Below, one piece after another: positions 43,819 through 56,850 of a DNA stretch of 64,000 nucleotides; position 1 is the first letter of the stretch; the number at the start of each line of letters is the position of its first letter. This DNA comes from Archivesica marissinica (Eukaryota; Mollusca; Bivalvia; Venerida; Vesicomyidae). Under the pieces are notes generated by a model. It did no database searches and was not told the DNA's origin. It was given only the letters and a program-made list of their open reading frames with translations. Both the position numbers and the translations under genes were made by a program. The stretch covers positions 97,458,210 to 97,522,209 of the forward strand of contig CM026390.1 in assembly GCA_014843695.1 (NCBI GenBank), in the 5' to 3' direction.

Positions 43819-45817
43819 TAGGACCCCTCCCATAAACACCCGATCGTTGTCCGAATCTACGACCGGGTGTGGCGCTCCTGCAATAGGGAGCGGACATAGT
43901 ACAAAACTAACCAAGCCAACCTATTATTATGAAGTTGGATTTGTGTCTATAATTAAGAAATAATAAGTATCAACCGTGGTATATCGCAGAATAACCCGAG
44001 TTTGAAGTTCTTATGCGTAGAAATATATCACGAAGGCCGAAGTAACTTTTATTACTGTGTTATGTCTGGCATAGTCCAAATATTTAGACTTGAAAAATAT
44101 GACATTTTATTATCCAGGCATTTTTCAAATAACAGAGAATTTTTTATTATGTAGAGGTCATATATATAGGACTTAGTAAAATATAGTCTTACCTTGTTTT
44201 ATCAGTGTCGATATAATAATGTATCACTGGCTTAAAGCAGCATTACATCGTAATAAAGGATGTTTTGTGTAAAATGTAAATACTAATAGGTGTGTGTTTA
44301 CAAAAATCGAAATAGTCGCTCAGAAACGATAAAATTCCAATAAATTTAAACCGTCGTATACGCGAATTTGTTTACATCAACACACACTGTTTATCAACAA
44401 ACCAAAATGTAAACACGCACAACGCGCATGCGTGAAATAGCGGATGTAGAAAAGCACGTTGAACATGACAGAAGTGTACGTATGTCCCCAATGTCAAACC
44501 CCTTGCATGAAACTATACAACAGTGGTTATGAATCGACATATCAAGTAATTCAATTAAAACAGACAACGTGGGGCAAATGTGGAGGATTTAGAAAGACAA
44601 AGACATTGAAATTCACCAATTCCGTCGCGTAGTATCTACTAAATGCAAGGTTTGTTGCTACGTTTTATTTTGTAAGAATTATTTAGTTTTGAGCACTAAC
44701 GATGTATCTTATAACTACCAGTAGTTGTTTAATCATTGTAGCGGTTAAAATCAACATACTATGGTATATGTCAGTGGACAAACTGGACATACTTGTTTAC
44801 AAACAATCGTTATAATTTATGGGGCTCCCCACGGGGTATAAAACCAAGACATATTTGAGAAGGAAGACAGTTACTTTATCGACTATATATGTTCGTAAAT
44901 ACCAAATTGGTTGTGCTTATAATACTTTTGATATTCAAAGTAACAATGAATGTATTTGTTTTTACAGTTAATACGCTATTAATTCTGAAGGTAATATATA
45001 CATGCAGGAGACAAGTGGAAAATGGTGTTTAGCAATATCAAAGACTGCCATAAGAAAGATTGATACATAATTATTACGAATCATTGCATACATTTCTATT
45101 ACTGATTCTCATGCATTAAAGGCTATTCGAAAAAAATAGCCCCGCCCCCCTTTGGACGTTCTTTTGTCGGGGGGGGGGGGCGTCCAAAACCAGTTTGCAT
45201 TTTTGGTGGGTTTATTTCTGGCAACACATCTACATGTTACTCCACTTACCATACACCTTTCTAAAATGGCCAAGGTGGGGCAGGGTTGACAACCTGCTTG
45301 AACAGGGGGGTCTTTGTTTAGGGACAACTACAAATTACATATTTGTACCTTAACCCATTCCCTCATAGAAGCACCTCTTGACGCCATTACCAATGCGACA
45401 TACATTGACAATGTAGTAGCCAAACCAATGTTCATAATATAGGCCAGAATATCATGTAGTCCCAGTAATATCTATGGCGGCTTCTTATCCACTGCATGAT
45501 AGCTAAATGGCTGTCGTTTGTATGGAGATATAATAGTATATTAACCTAAATCTCTATAAAGGAAAGGGTTAACAGATGGTCTGCTAGGCATTTGTTGTTC
45601 CTTTTGCCAGGAATCTAATTAACACCCATTTCATTTTGTGAGTTTGCATACCCACATGTATGCAATAACCTTTAATTTGAAAGGTTTTAATAATATACCA
45701 TAATGGTGTGAGAGTAGTACATGGGCTCTTTGTATGTTGTGTATACGTCACCACTTGTTGCGTATACGTCACTATTGATGACGTATCGCGCAACTACCGA
45801 GCTCTTTGCTTTTTCTA
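43819..45817. other. Intergenic, no gene
   Basis: Includes a third copy of the short motif (44476-44507), a G-run near 45167-45180, and locally repeated cgcgcaactaccga/gctctttgc phrases at 45780-45817 that recur just inside the duplication. No coding seen. Confidence 0.5.
44476..44507 (+). repeat. Dispersed short motif, copy 3
   Basis: gtacgtatgtccccaatgtc then aaaccccttgca; diverged from the copies at 27295-27339 and 40060-40092. Confidence 0.5.
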
Positions 45818-46436
45818 TTTATAGTAACTCATTTGCATATAAGGTAATATAAAGTAGGTCAAGCGCGTGCGCGTATATTTTTAGTATATTGATGATATAT
45901 CGCGCAACTACCGATCTCTTTACTTGTTGCGTATACGTCACCACTACCTAGCTCTTTGCTTTTTTGGTATACGCGTCACTATATAGCCTATTGGTAATAG
46001 CTTTATAAATAGCGATCTCGTACCATTCTATAAATATAGACTACGAACCGATCCATAAATAACTATTACGAACGTTTCTATATAAATATAGTCCGATTAG
46101 AACGGTCTTAGTACTCAAGCAGCTTCACGAGCTTCAACGAATATACGGGTAAGTTCATTATATTATTCGAACTAGGCGTACGTTTTTATCGAGTAAGAAA
46201 TCATAATTACAAACTTAACCTATGTACGAAAATGAATAATATATATCGTTACGTATAATTCCATAAAAACGCGATAAATTATTAATAATCCGTAATATAC
46301 GTTTTAGAATGGCATGTCACTAGACATAGCCATAGCGTATATGAAACACGAATAAAATACACGTATTTTATCGTATAGAGTGATACAACGATTAATATAA
46401 ATTTATGTCTAATACGTGCCCTGTAACATAATTAAC

Positions 46437-46515
46437 TGAATCCAAGCGGTATGAGGTTATATGTTTGTCAGGTGACCCTAAATAACCTTATCTAGAAATG
46501 CGAGAGAAATACACG
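46437..46515 (+). repeat. Partial local duplicate of the 85-codon frame
   Basis: aatccaagcggtatgaggtt and following sequence resemble 46780-46850, but with substitutions that break the frame. It lies only in copy A, in the part with no counterpart in copy B. Confidence 0.7.
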
Positions 46516-46738
46516 GAGCCCAGCTACAACAGTACGATACATCTCAGTTTAAGCAACTCCCCCAACACCAGCAGTACACAAAATGAAGGCTAAATCCGTT
46601 TGTATCAGTATGTACTACAAAATACGTCATTAGTTGCCTGGAATGCCATAGAAATACTTAAGCACTGAACCAAACACTGACGCAGGTAATTATAAAACCC
46701 GTCTGATGGCTATCTCCGAATAAATCCTATGATTTAGT

Positions 46739-46996
46739 ATGACCCACGTTAATTCTCTGCTCGGAATGCCTCCAATAATGAATCCAAACGGTATGAGGTT
46801 ATATGGTTGCCAGTTGACCCTAAATAACCTTATCCGGGAAATGCGAGAAAAATTTATAACCATCACCATCGCAGTAGGTACACAACATGACATCGTAGTA
46901 ATTAATACGTTTACATACAGAGGTTGCTCTCACATGACAACTGAAGTGTTCCAAATTGAACAGGACGTAAACAACTATAACTTAATCATCGGCTAA
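46739..46996 (+). other. 85-codon open frame, copy A (doubtful gene)
   Basis: Starts MTHVNSLLGMPPIMNPNGMR, ends DVNNYNLIIG. No domain recognised. The copy at 57486-57743 differs at four bases, three of them amino-acid changing (R/W, K/Q, V/E), so there is no sign of purifying selection. Confidence 0.25.
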
Positions 46997-47270
46997 TTGG
47001 TCTTAATTGATGCGATTTAGCGGCTTGTATAGCCTCAATGAGAACGAAATATTTATTTCTGTCTGCTTATCAACTCGAAGGTATTTTCCATGGAACATTA
47101 TTAGACTCGTTTCAAGTTTGATTTATTTGACATCAAACCCCACGCTGTATCTCAGCGGGAGGTCGATTTTGTTAAATGTCAAACACTCTTTTCGCTATCT
47201 AGCTAACATAAATTTGTAATTTCATCACCGGTTCAATAAAATAATCCAAGCGTTCATAAAATATTACGTT

Positions 47271-47423
47271 AGTGTGTGTGCGTGTGTGCGTGCGTGCCTG
47301 CGTGCGCGTGTGTGTGTCTGTGCGCGTGCGTGTGTGTGTATGTGTGTGCGTGTGTGTGTGCGTGTGTGTGCGTGTGTGCGTGCGTGCGTGCCTGCGCGCG
47401 TGAGTGCGCGTGCGTGCGTGTGT
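47271..47423. repeat. GT/GC-rich microsatellite, copy A
   Basis: gtgtgtgtgcgtgcgtgcct-type sequence. The shorter copy B equivalent is 57747-57863. Confidence 0.9.
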
Positions 47424-47559
47424 GATAAGAATGTAATATTTGGCAAGTTACTGATTCCCTCTATCAGGTTGTATGTTGTTTGCGGTTATTTTATATAATG
47501 TATATCTATTTACCTTACCACACGCCCGTCTGTCCGTCCGTCCGTCCGTACGTCCATGC

Positions 47560-47594
47560 ACTATCCTCCATCTTAACCACTAGGCCACGGAGAC
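47560..47594 (-). repeat. tRNA box A-like fragment, copy A
   Basis: The minus strand reads ccgtggcctagtggttaaga, a typical tRNA 5' region, without a matching box B. SINE relic; also at 57999-58033. Confidence 0.45.
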
Positions 47595-47756
47595 GGTGTA
47601 TGTATGTTTCAACACAATCGGTTGAAACTATAAATGGATGCTTCAACACCTGAGTTTGAAACTATGAATGTATATTTCAAACCAAACTATCAATATAGCC
47701 TATACATACATATGCAACACAGAGTTATAACACGCGTCGGTTTATACTAATAGCAG

Positions 47757-48232
47757 ACGTAATGCCAACGAGTCCGACGCTACCCTTCATTTTGATCTAT
47801 CGATATATCTATAATACTGATTATCTCCCTTTAATCGTAAATACGTTTGAAGAAAAATGAACTTTAGAGGAAACTGGCCTTGTTTGGTATCGTCGGAAAG
47901 ATCTCGAAGAGACAATGACGACGATATCTTTCCTTTATTTATACGGCCAGTAGTTTTAGAGATAGCGCGGTTTAAAGATTTGATATATTCTTAAAGTCCC
48001 GCTTACTGAAAATAAAAAAATATTTAAACGTAACTATAAGTTAGTTCTAATATAAGCGTATCTACGTCACGAGTCCGACGCTACCCTTCATTTTGATCTA
48101 TCATTAGTCGATATATCTATATTACTGATTATCTCCCTTTAATCGTAACTGAGTTTGAAGAAAAATGAACTTTCGATGAAACTGGCCTTGTTTGGTATCG
48201 TCGGAAAGATCTCAAAGAGACAATGACGAATC
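47757..48232 (+). repeat. Internal ~300-bp-spaced duplication, copy A
   Basis: The block from cgagtccgacgctacccttc to ggtatcgtcggaaagatctc and agagacaatgacga occurs twice, at about 47768-47925 and 48069-48228. The pair is also present in copy B (58160-58633), so this internal duplication is older than the segmental one. Confidence 0.85.
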
Positions 48233-48494
48233 CGCGACTCAATTAATGGTCCGACCTCATACCGGAAGTAGTGATCCGAAAAACCGGAAATACCTATATA
48301 AATTCGTTATAAAAGCTTTATTATAGGTCTATCTATCCGGGGGTTTCGATAAACGATTATACGTTCCGAGCCTACGATTTTCAAAATGGAGGATAAAAAT
48401 GGGGGCAAAACACTATCTCGCTTATTAACGGTCCATTCGAATCGGTGTGTGCCATTTCTGTCCGTACCTACCATTAATTCTAATTACGTAGCTA

Positions 48495-48716
48495 ATGTCC
48501 GTACACACTCCCTCTACACATTCTCGTTATACCGATTATATTTATTATCTTCATTTCGATCGTAAGATGTTGATATTATATAATTCGTATAGGTACCTAA
48601 ATATCCTTACACTTTGGCATCCGATACTTAAGTCGCTGAGCGTTTCCGGAATATTGCATCAGTCAGTCGTTGGCGTAACGAAATCATGTCCAGACACGTA
48701 TATACCTATCCTATAA
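48495..48716 (+). other. 73-codon open frame, copy A (doubtful gene)
   Basis: Starts MSVHTPSTHSRYTDYIYYLH. The copy at 58899-59120 differs by one residue (R/M). No known domain; conservation is explained by the recent duplication. Confidence 0.2.
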
Positions 48717-48727
48717 ATGACCTATGG

Positions 48728-48985
48728 TACTATAAATAGAAAACTAGTTGGAAAGGGCTATTTATATTCATCCGATCAGAACGTATTGCTATAAATAACA
48801 ATGACATACGTTACTATAAATAGAAAACTAGTTAGATCCGGTATTGCTATTTTTATTTATCCGAGGAGAGCGTATTGCTATAAATAACAATTAACTACGT
48901 TACTATAAATAGAAAACTAGTTAGAACCGGTATTGCTATTTTTATTTATCCAATGACTTTATAACCGACCAATCAGAATCCATGA
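48728..48985 (+). repeat. Three 84-89-bp units with TATAAATAG, copy A
   Basis: tactataaatagaaaactag starts at 48728, 48812 and 48901, each followed by a gctattt...tttat block and attgctataaataacaat. The array abuts the 42-bp satellite. Copy B is at 59132-59376. Confidence 0.85.
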
Positions 48986-49012
48986 TAGTGACATTACCGA
49001 TAAAATGATTAT

Positions 49013-52000
49013 ATTACTACATTATTACACACTATCTCCCATATTTACGTACATTACTAAAGATACACACACTATCTCACATATTATACACATTATACAA
49101 GATATACACGCTGTTCACCATATCTACATACATCCTACAATATATATCCACTATCTCACCATATTTATACATTCTTACAATAACTACACACTGTCTCACC
49201 ATATCTAATCTTTTTACAAGATATACAAGCTATCTCACATATCTATATATTTACTACAATGATATTCACACTATCTCACCATATCTACTTACATTACTAC
49301 AAGATATACACACTATCTCAATATTATACGCACATTACTACAAGATATAAACGCTGTCTCACCATATCTACGTATTTGTTACAATATATACACACTATAT
49401 CACCATATCTGCATATATTACAACAATATATATCCACTATCTCACCATATATACATACATTTCTACAAGATATACACACTATCTCACCATATATACATAC
49501 ATTGCTACTAAATATACGCGCTTTCTCACCAAATCTACATACATTACTACAAGATATATCCACTATCTCACAATATTTACGTACATTACTACAAGATATA
49601 CACACTATGTCACCATATCTACATTCATTGCTACAAGATCTACGCACTATATCACCATATCTACTACATTCCTACAAGATATATCCACTATCTCACCATA
49701 TTTACATTCATTACTACAGATCTAAGCACTGTATCACTATTACGTACATTACTACAAGATATATCCACTATCTCACCATATTTACATACATTACTACAAG
49801 ATATGCGCTGTATCACATTTCTACATAAATTACTACAAGATATACACACTATCTCACCATATCTACATACATTACTACAATATATATGCGCTGTCTCACC
49901 ATATCTACATAAATTACTACAATATATACACACTATATCACCATATCTAAGTACATTCCTACAAGATATATCCACTATCTCACCATATTTACATTCATTA
50001 CTACAATATCTACGCGCTGTCTCACCATATCTACGTACATTACTACAAGATATACACACTATCTCACTATATATACGCACATTACTACAGATATACACGC
50101 TGTCTCACCAAATCTACATACATTACTACAATATATACACACTATATCACCATATCTGCATATATTCAGCATATGTATCCACTAGCTCACCATATCTACA
50201 TACATTTCTACAAGACATACACATTATCTCACCATATTACATACATTGCTACTAGATATACACGCTTTCTCACCAAATCTACGTACATTACTACAAGATA
50301 TATCCACTATCTCACAATATTTACATACATTACTACAAGATATACACACTATGGCACCATATCTACAAACATTGCTACAAGATATACACACTATATCAAC
50401 ATATCTACATACATTCCTACAATATATATATACTAGCTCACCATATCTACATTCATTACTACAAGATCTACGCACTATATCACCATATCTACGTACATTC
50501 CTACAAGATATATCCACTATCTCACCATATTTACATACATTACTACAATAACTACGCTCTGTCTCACCATATCTACATAAATTACTACAAGATATATACA
50601 CTATTTCACCATATTTACGTACATTATTACAATATATACGCGCTGTCTCATCATATCTACATTAATTACTACAAGATCTACACACTATTTCACCATATCT
50701 ACATACATTCCTACAATATATATCCACTATCTCACCATATTTACATTCATTGCTACTAGATTTACACATTATTTCACCATATCTGCATACATTCCTACAA
50801 GATCTACATACTGTTTCACCATATCTACATACATTTATACAATATATACGCACTATCTCATCATATCTACGTGTATTACTACAATATATATCCACTATCT
50901 CACCATATCTACGTTCATTACTACAAGATTTACAAGCTATTTCACCATATATACATTCATTACTACAAGATCTACATACTATTTCACCATATATGCATTT
51001 ATTACTACAATATATATACACTATATCAACATATTTATGTACATTCCTACAAGATATATCTACTATCTCACCATATTTACATTCATTAATACAAGATCTA
51101 CGCGCTATATCACCATATCTACGTACATTCCTACAAGATATATCCACTATCTCACCATATATACATACATTGCTACTAAATTTACACACTATCTCATCAT
51201 ATCTACATTCATTACTACAAGATCTACACAATATATCACCATATCTACATACATTCCTACAAGATGTATCCACTATCTCACCATATTTACATATATTATT
51301 ACAATACTACACGCTGTCTCACCATATCTGCGTACATTTCTACAAGATAAACGCACTATCTCATCATATATACATTTTTTGGTTGTTTTTTTGTACATTG
51401 CTACTAGATTTAAGCACTATATCACCATATTTACGTTCATTACTACAAGATATACACGCTGTATCACCATATTTAAATTCATTACTACAATATATACACG
51501 TTATATCACCATATCTGCATATATCACAACAATATATATCCACTATCTCACCATATCTACGTACATTTCTACAAGATATACACACTATCTCACCATATAT
51601 ACATACATTGCTACTAAATTTACACACTAGATCACCATATTTACATTCATTACTACAAGATCTACACACTATATCACCATAATTACATTCATTACTACAA
51701 GTATATACACTATATCACCATATCTACAAACATTACTACAAGATCTACACACTATATCTCCATATCTACATATATTCCTACAAGATATACACACTATCTC
51801 ACCATATCTACATACATTACTACAAGATATACGCACTATCTCACCATATCTACGTACATTACTACAAGATATACACACTATCTCACCATATATACACACA
51901 TTACTACAAGATATACGCTGTCTCACCATAGCTACATACATTAATACAATATATACACACTGTATCACCATATCTGCGTATATTACTACAATATATATAC

Positions 52001-52136
52001 ACTATCTCACCATATATACGTGCATTTCTACAAGATATACACACTATCTCACCATATATACATACATTACTACAATATCTACGCACTGTATCACCATATA
52101 TACGTAAATTATTACAAGATATACAACTATCTCACC
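49013..52136. repeat. 42-bp satellite, copy A array
   Basis: The unit is attactacaagatatacaca plus ctatctcaccatatctacatac, 42 bp, about 74 copies up to the gap, moderately diverged. As 42 is 14 codons, frames stay open on both strands: TISPYLHTLLQDIH on plus, CRYGEIVCISCSNV on minus. One unit near 51375-51400 carries a T-rich insertion absent from the B array. Confidence 0.95.
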
Positions 52137-53136
52137 NNNNNNNNNNNNNNNNNNNNNNNNNNNNNNNNNNNNNNNNNNNNNNNNNNNNNNNNNNNNNNNN
52201 NNNNNNNNNNNNNNNNNNNNNNNNNNNNNNNNNNNNNNNNNNNNNNNNNNNNNNNNNNNNNNNNNNNNNNNNNNNNNNNNNNNNNNNNNNNNNNNNNNNN
52301 NNNNNNNNNNNNNNNNNNNNNNNNNNNNNNNNNNNNNNNNNNNNNNNNNNNNNNNNNNNNNNNNNNNNNNNNNNNNNNNNNNNNNNNNNNNNNNNNNNNN
52401 NNNNNNNNNNNNNNNNNNNNNNNNNNNNNNNNNNNNNNNNNNNNNNNNNNNNNNNNNNNNNNNNNNNNNNNNNNNNNNNNNNNNNNNNNNNNNNNNNNNN
52501 NNNNNNNNNNNNNNNNNNNNNNNNNNNNNNNNNNNNNNNNNNNNNNNNNNNNNNNNNNNNNNNNNNNNNNNNNNNNNNNNNNNNNNNNNNNNNNNNNNNN
52601 NNNNNNNNNNNNNNNNNNNNNNNNNNNNNNNNNNNNNNNNNNNNNNNNNNNNNNNNNNNNNNNNNNNNNNNNNNNNNNNNNNNNNNNNNNNNNNNNNNNN
52701 NNNNNNNNNNNNNNNNNNNNNNNNNNNNNNNNNNNNNNNNNNNNNNNNNNNNNNNNNNNNNNNNNNNNNNNNNNNNNNNNNNNNNNNNNNNNNNNNNNNN
52801 NNNNNNNNNNNNNNNNNNNNNNNNNNNNNNNNNNNNNNNNNNNNNNNNNNNNNNNNNNNNNNNNNNNNNNNNNNNNNNNNNNNNNNNNNNNNNNNNNNNN
52901 NNNNNNNNNNNNNNNNNNNNNNNNNNNNNNNNNNNNNNNNNNNNNNNNNNNNNNNNNNNNNNNNNNNNNNNNNNNNNNNNNNNNNNNNNNNNNNNNNNNN
53001 NNNNNNNNNNNNNNNNNNNNNNNNNNNNNNNNNNNNNNNNNNNNNNNNNNNNNNNNNNNNNNNNNNNNNNNNNNNNNNNNNNNNNNNNNNNNNNNNNNNN
53101 NNNNNNNNNNNNNNNNNNNNNNNNNNNNNNNNNNNN
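52137..53136. other. Assembly gap, 1000 N
   Basis: Exactly 1000 undetermined bases between the 42-bp satellite and a different 22/17-bp array. Confidence 0.99.
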
Positions 53137-53580
53137 AAATACTGCTCGGAGAGGCATTAAATACGGAGAGGCATTAAATACTACTCGGAGAGGCATTAAA
53201 TACTGCTCGGAGAGGCATTAAATACGGAGAGGCATTAAATACTGCTCGGAGAGGCATTAAATACTACTCGGAGAGGCATTAAATACGGAGAGGCATTAAA
53301 TACTGCTCGGAGAGGCATTAAATACTGCTCGGAGAGGCAATAAATACGGAGAGGCATTAAATACTGCTCGGAGAGGCATTAAATACTACTCGGAGAGGCA
53401 TTAAATACACCAACAAAAACCCGGAGAGGCATTAAATACTACTCGGAGAGGCATTAAATACTGCTCGGAGAGGCATTAAATACTGCTCGGAGAGGCAATA
53501 AATACTGCTCGGAGAGGCATTAAATACGGAGAGGCATTAAATACTACTCGGAGAGGCATTAAATACTGCTCGGAGAGGCA
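53137..53580. repeat. Tandem array of 22- and 17-bp units
   Basis: aaatactgctcggagaggca+tt (22 bp) and aaatacggagaggcatt (17 bp) alternate in a partly regular 22-22-17 pattern; an insertion near 53409-53420 contains accaacaaaaacc. Confidence 0.93.
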
Positions 53581-53672
53581 TTCTGGGTTTCCTCCACCAG
53601 TAATTGCTGTAGAATCGCTGTATGACCTAAGATGTTGGTGTGTCTTTAAAACCACAAAACAAACAAACAAAC
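53581..53672 (+). mobile_element. Probable SINE 3' end
   Basis: ctgggtttcctccaccagta, then atgttggtgtgtctttaaaa and an (aaac)n tail (acaaaacaaacaaacaaaca). This layout is typical of mollusc SINE tails. The head is missing. Confidence 0.45.
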
Positions 53673-54058
53673 AGAAATGAGGTTAAATGCTTCTATCTAC
53701 CAAGGGGGGGTACTTGTTTCTATAGTTACAGGGGGGAGTTGCATGTTCGTCTGATCGCAAAGCAATTTTTATATCTTGGGCAACTATTTCAAATAATTTC
53801 GGAACCAAATATAAGTTATATGTATTAATAATGTATGTGCTGTATACACTGTTATAACACTTACTATAATAGCATTACTATAATAGCATTATAACATATT
53901 TGTTTTATTGTAAAATTTAGATCCTGTTTATTTGCGTGGTCTGGCTAGTTTTATATTAAGATGGGAATTTCCTGTGTGATTAATTGTTTTCCTACATCCT
54001 GTTATTTTTATAATATCCAGTACAGTGATTCAGATTATATGTTCATACAAACATATTT
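53673..54058. other. Unassigned
   Basis: Nothing recognised apart from a short duplicated actataatagcatta near 53870. Confidence 0.4.
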
Positions 54059-54235
54059 TCACTCGATTGTGAAACAAGTTTATAACATTAGTTTAATCGC
54101 TCCCGATACCTAATTCCTAGTGGAATCCATGCCATGAGGGAGAGACAATGTGGAATATATGCCTTGCCTAAGGGCGTAATTGTAACGGCTCCAGTGGTGC
54201 TCGAACTGCGAGTTTTAGAGCAATGCTGTAAAACA
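54059..54235 (-). mobile_element. SINE family 2, truncated head
   Basis: Matches 13984-14160: actcgattgtgaaacaagtt, the gaatccatgccatgaggg block and gccttgcctaagggcg. The tRNA head is broken after the T-arm region. Confidence 0.7.
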
Positions 54236-54934
54236 TGCATAGCAGTATTTAATAGTTGTAATGTAATGTTTGTTAGTTCGGGTTTTACGCCTGCGTCAGC
54301 ACATTTTGGGCTATATCGCCGGCGGACAGTTTACCTACTAACGCATTTCCTGGACAGGGTCCAGCGGTTAACGAGTACTTGGTACACCAACCTTCCGTAA
54401 GAAACTGCCAACTTGTTCATATAAATGAGACACAGTCTGAGCAGGGATTGAACATAGGCAGATAGGAAGATAACACACTACTTGTAGATACATCATGTAC
54501 ATAAACCTCCAGGGTCGAGTTGCTATCAACTGTGTAGAGAAAAAGAATTATATAAGACTCTGTCGTTCATTCTAATCCTTTTTCTGTATTTTAATATACC
54601 AGGTCCGTAGCCACACAGAGGAACACCGAGGCAATTGCATCGGTTAAAATTTCCAAAGTAAACAAGTATGAAAAATTAAATTCAATAAAATGCCAAAAAT
54701 ATGCCATTGCTATATAAAATGTTGACTGCTAGAGAGCTAGAGTACATAAGTATACGTCTAAACTCATTAAATCAGAAAACGTTTGAAATCGCTCCTATAA
54801 TTATTTAGTATAATATTGCTCTTACAATATAACGGTTGCACTGTTGTTTAATGAAACCAGTTTAAACGTTCTTCCATTGCTCACATATATAGCCACAGCT
54901 TAACACAATCAGGAATTACACGTAATAACTATGT
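54236..54934. other. Intergenic, nothing recognised
   Basis: AT-rich without convincing frames. Confidence 0.45.
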
Positions 54935-55772
54935 TTCAAACAGCCGTACAAGTACATACATATGTTTGACTATGTTGGGCACGTTCGACCTTCAAACAGC
55001 CGTACATGTACATACATATGTTTGACTATGTTGGGCACGTTCGACCTTCAAACAGCCGTACATGTACATACATATGTTTGACTATGTTGGGCACGTTCGA
55101 CCTTCAAACAGCCGTACACGTACACACATATGTTTGACTATGTTTGGCTGGTTCGACCTTCAAACAGCAATACACGTACATATATATGTTTGACTATGTT
55201 TGGCTGGTTCGACCTTCAAACAGCCGTACATGTACATACATATGTTTGACTATGATTGGCTGGTTCGACCTTCAAACAGCCGTACAAGTACATACATATG
55301 TTTGACTATGTTTGGCTGGTTCGACCTTAAAACAGCCATACATGTACATACATATGTTTGACTATGCTTGGCTGGTTCGACCTTCAAACAGCCGTACAAG
55401 TACATACATATGTTTGACTATGTTTGGCTGGTTCGACCTTCAAACAGCCATACATGTACATACATATGTTTGACTATGTTTGGCTGGTTCGACCTTCAAA
55501 CAGCCGTACAAGTACATACATATGTTTGACTATGTTTGGCACGCTCGACATTCAAACAGTCGTACATGTACATACATATGTTTGACTATGTTTGGCACGT
55601 TCGACCTTGAAACAGCCGTACACGTACATACATATGTTTGACTATGTTGGGCACGCTCGACATTCAAACAGCCGTACATGTACATACATATGTTTGACTA
55701 TGTTTGGCACGTTCGACCTTCAAACAGCCGTACACGTACATACATATGTTTGACTGTTTGGCTGGTTCGACC
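54935..55772. repeat. Minisatellite, 56-bp unit, about 15 copies
   Basis: The unit starts ttcaaacagccgtacatgta and ends ggcacgttcgacc. Two variants of the end (ggcacg and ggctgg) occur in blocks. The array ends exactly at the 3' boundary of a family 2 SINE. Confidence 0.95.
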
Positions 55773-55920
55773 AATCCATCGCCATGAGGGAGAGAGAAGA
55801 GGCAATCGGGCATTTACGCGCATTGCCTAAGGGCATACTCGTAATGGCTACAGCTGGGCACAAACTCCAGGCCTCTCACACATGAAGCGAACGCGCAACC
55901 ACTGTGCTATCACTACTTCC
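55773..55920 (-). mobile_element. SINE family 2 between two minisatellites
   Basis: From aatccatcgccatgaggg to the head end gtgctatcactacttcc (minus-strand head). Closest to 14047-14197. The 56-bp array touches its body end and the 53-bp array touches its tRNA end. Confidence 0.8.
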
Positions 55921-56655
55921 TAAATAAACATCTATTGAACTAGCCCAGACTAGCTTGTACCCCTCCGAATCCTAAATAAACATATATTGAACTATGCTCA
56001 GACTAGCTTGAACCCCTCCGAATCCTAAATAAACATCTATTGAACTATGCTCAGACTAGCTTGTACCCCTCCGAATCCTAAATAAACATCTATTGAACTA
56101 GGCCCAGACTAGCTTGTACCCTCCGAATCCTAAATAAACATCTATTGACCTATGCTCAGACTAGCTTGTTCCCCTCCGAATCCTAAATAAACATCTATTG
56201 AACTATGCTCAGACTAGCGTGTACCCCCCGAATCCTAAATAAACATCTATTGAACTATGCTCAGACTAGCTTGTTCCCCTCCGAATCCTAAATAAACATA
56301 TATTGAACTATGCTCAGACTAGTTGTTCCCCTCCGAATCCTAAATAAACATATATTGAACTATGCTCAGACTAGTTGTTCCCCTCCGAATCCTAAATAAA
56401 CATATATTGAACTATGCTCAGACTAGCTTGTTCCCCTCCGAATCCTAAATAAACATATATTGAACTATGCTCAGACTAGCTTGTACCCTTCCGAATCCTA
56501 AATAAACATCTATTGAACTATGCTCAGACTAACTTGTACCCCTCCGAATCCTAAATAAACATCTATTGAACTATGCTCAGCCTAGCTTGTACCCCTCCGA
56601 ATCCTAAATAAACATCTATTGAACTATGCTCAGACTAGCTTGTACCCCTCCGAAT
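55921..56655. repeat. Minisatellite, 53-bp unit, about 14 copies
   Basis: The unit runs aatcctaaataaacatctat through tgctcagactagcttgtacc to cctccg, 53 bp, with small deletions in a few units. Confidence 0.95.
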
Positions 56656-56850
56656 ACACGTGGAACACTAAACGTAAATACGGTTACTAGTATTCTCCAA
56701 AACTATTCTAACGATTTGGAGGAACGGATGCGTCTCAGAACTGACTGATAGATTCAGAGAAATACACCCGGATGTCACTTTTTCTAATGTTTATAAGTAG
56801 TATGGTCAGCTCTTTGAATGGTAAACAAACGGGCGCCATTTTGAATACGC
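56656..56850. other. Spacer before duplication copy B
   Basis: No feature recognised. Confidence 0.4.

Larger units (their letters stand above)
45818..52136 (+). repeat. Segmental duplication, copy A
   Basis: Begins tttatagtaactcatttgca and matches 56851-64000 in the same orientation with few substitutions. Differences: 46110-46510 is replaced in copy B by an unrelated 108 bp (57150-57257); 47002-47270 is absent from copy B; a ~34-bp tandem duplication near 47630 is single in B. It ends in the 42-bp satellite at the gap, so the true right end is unknown. Confidence 0.93.

Noticed and set aside
45109..45327. 72-codon minus-strand frame with proline and glycine runs
   Set aside because: It depends on a G homopolymer at about 45167-45180 and shows no recognisable domain.
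46739..46996. Conserved 85-codon gene in both duplication copies
   Set aside because: Three of four differences change amino acids and no domain is recognised; presence in both copies is explained by the duplication.
52020..53196. Open frames of 354-385 codons across 52137-53136
   Set aside because: Same reason: the run of N was read through.
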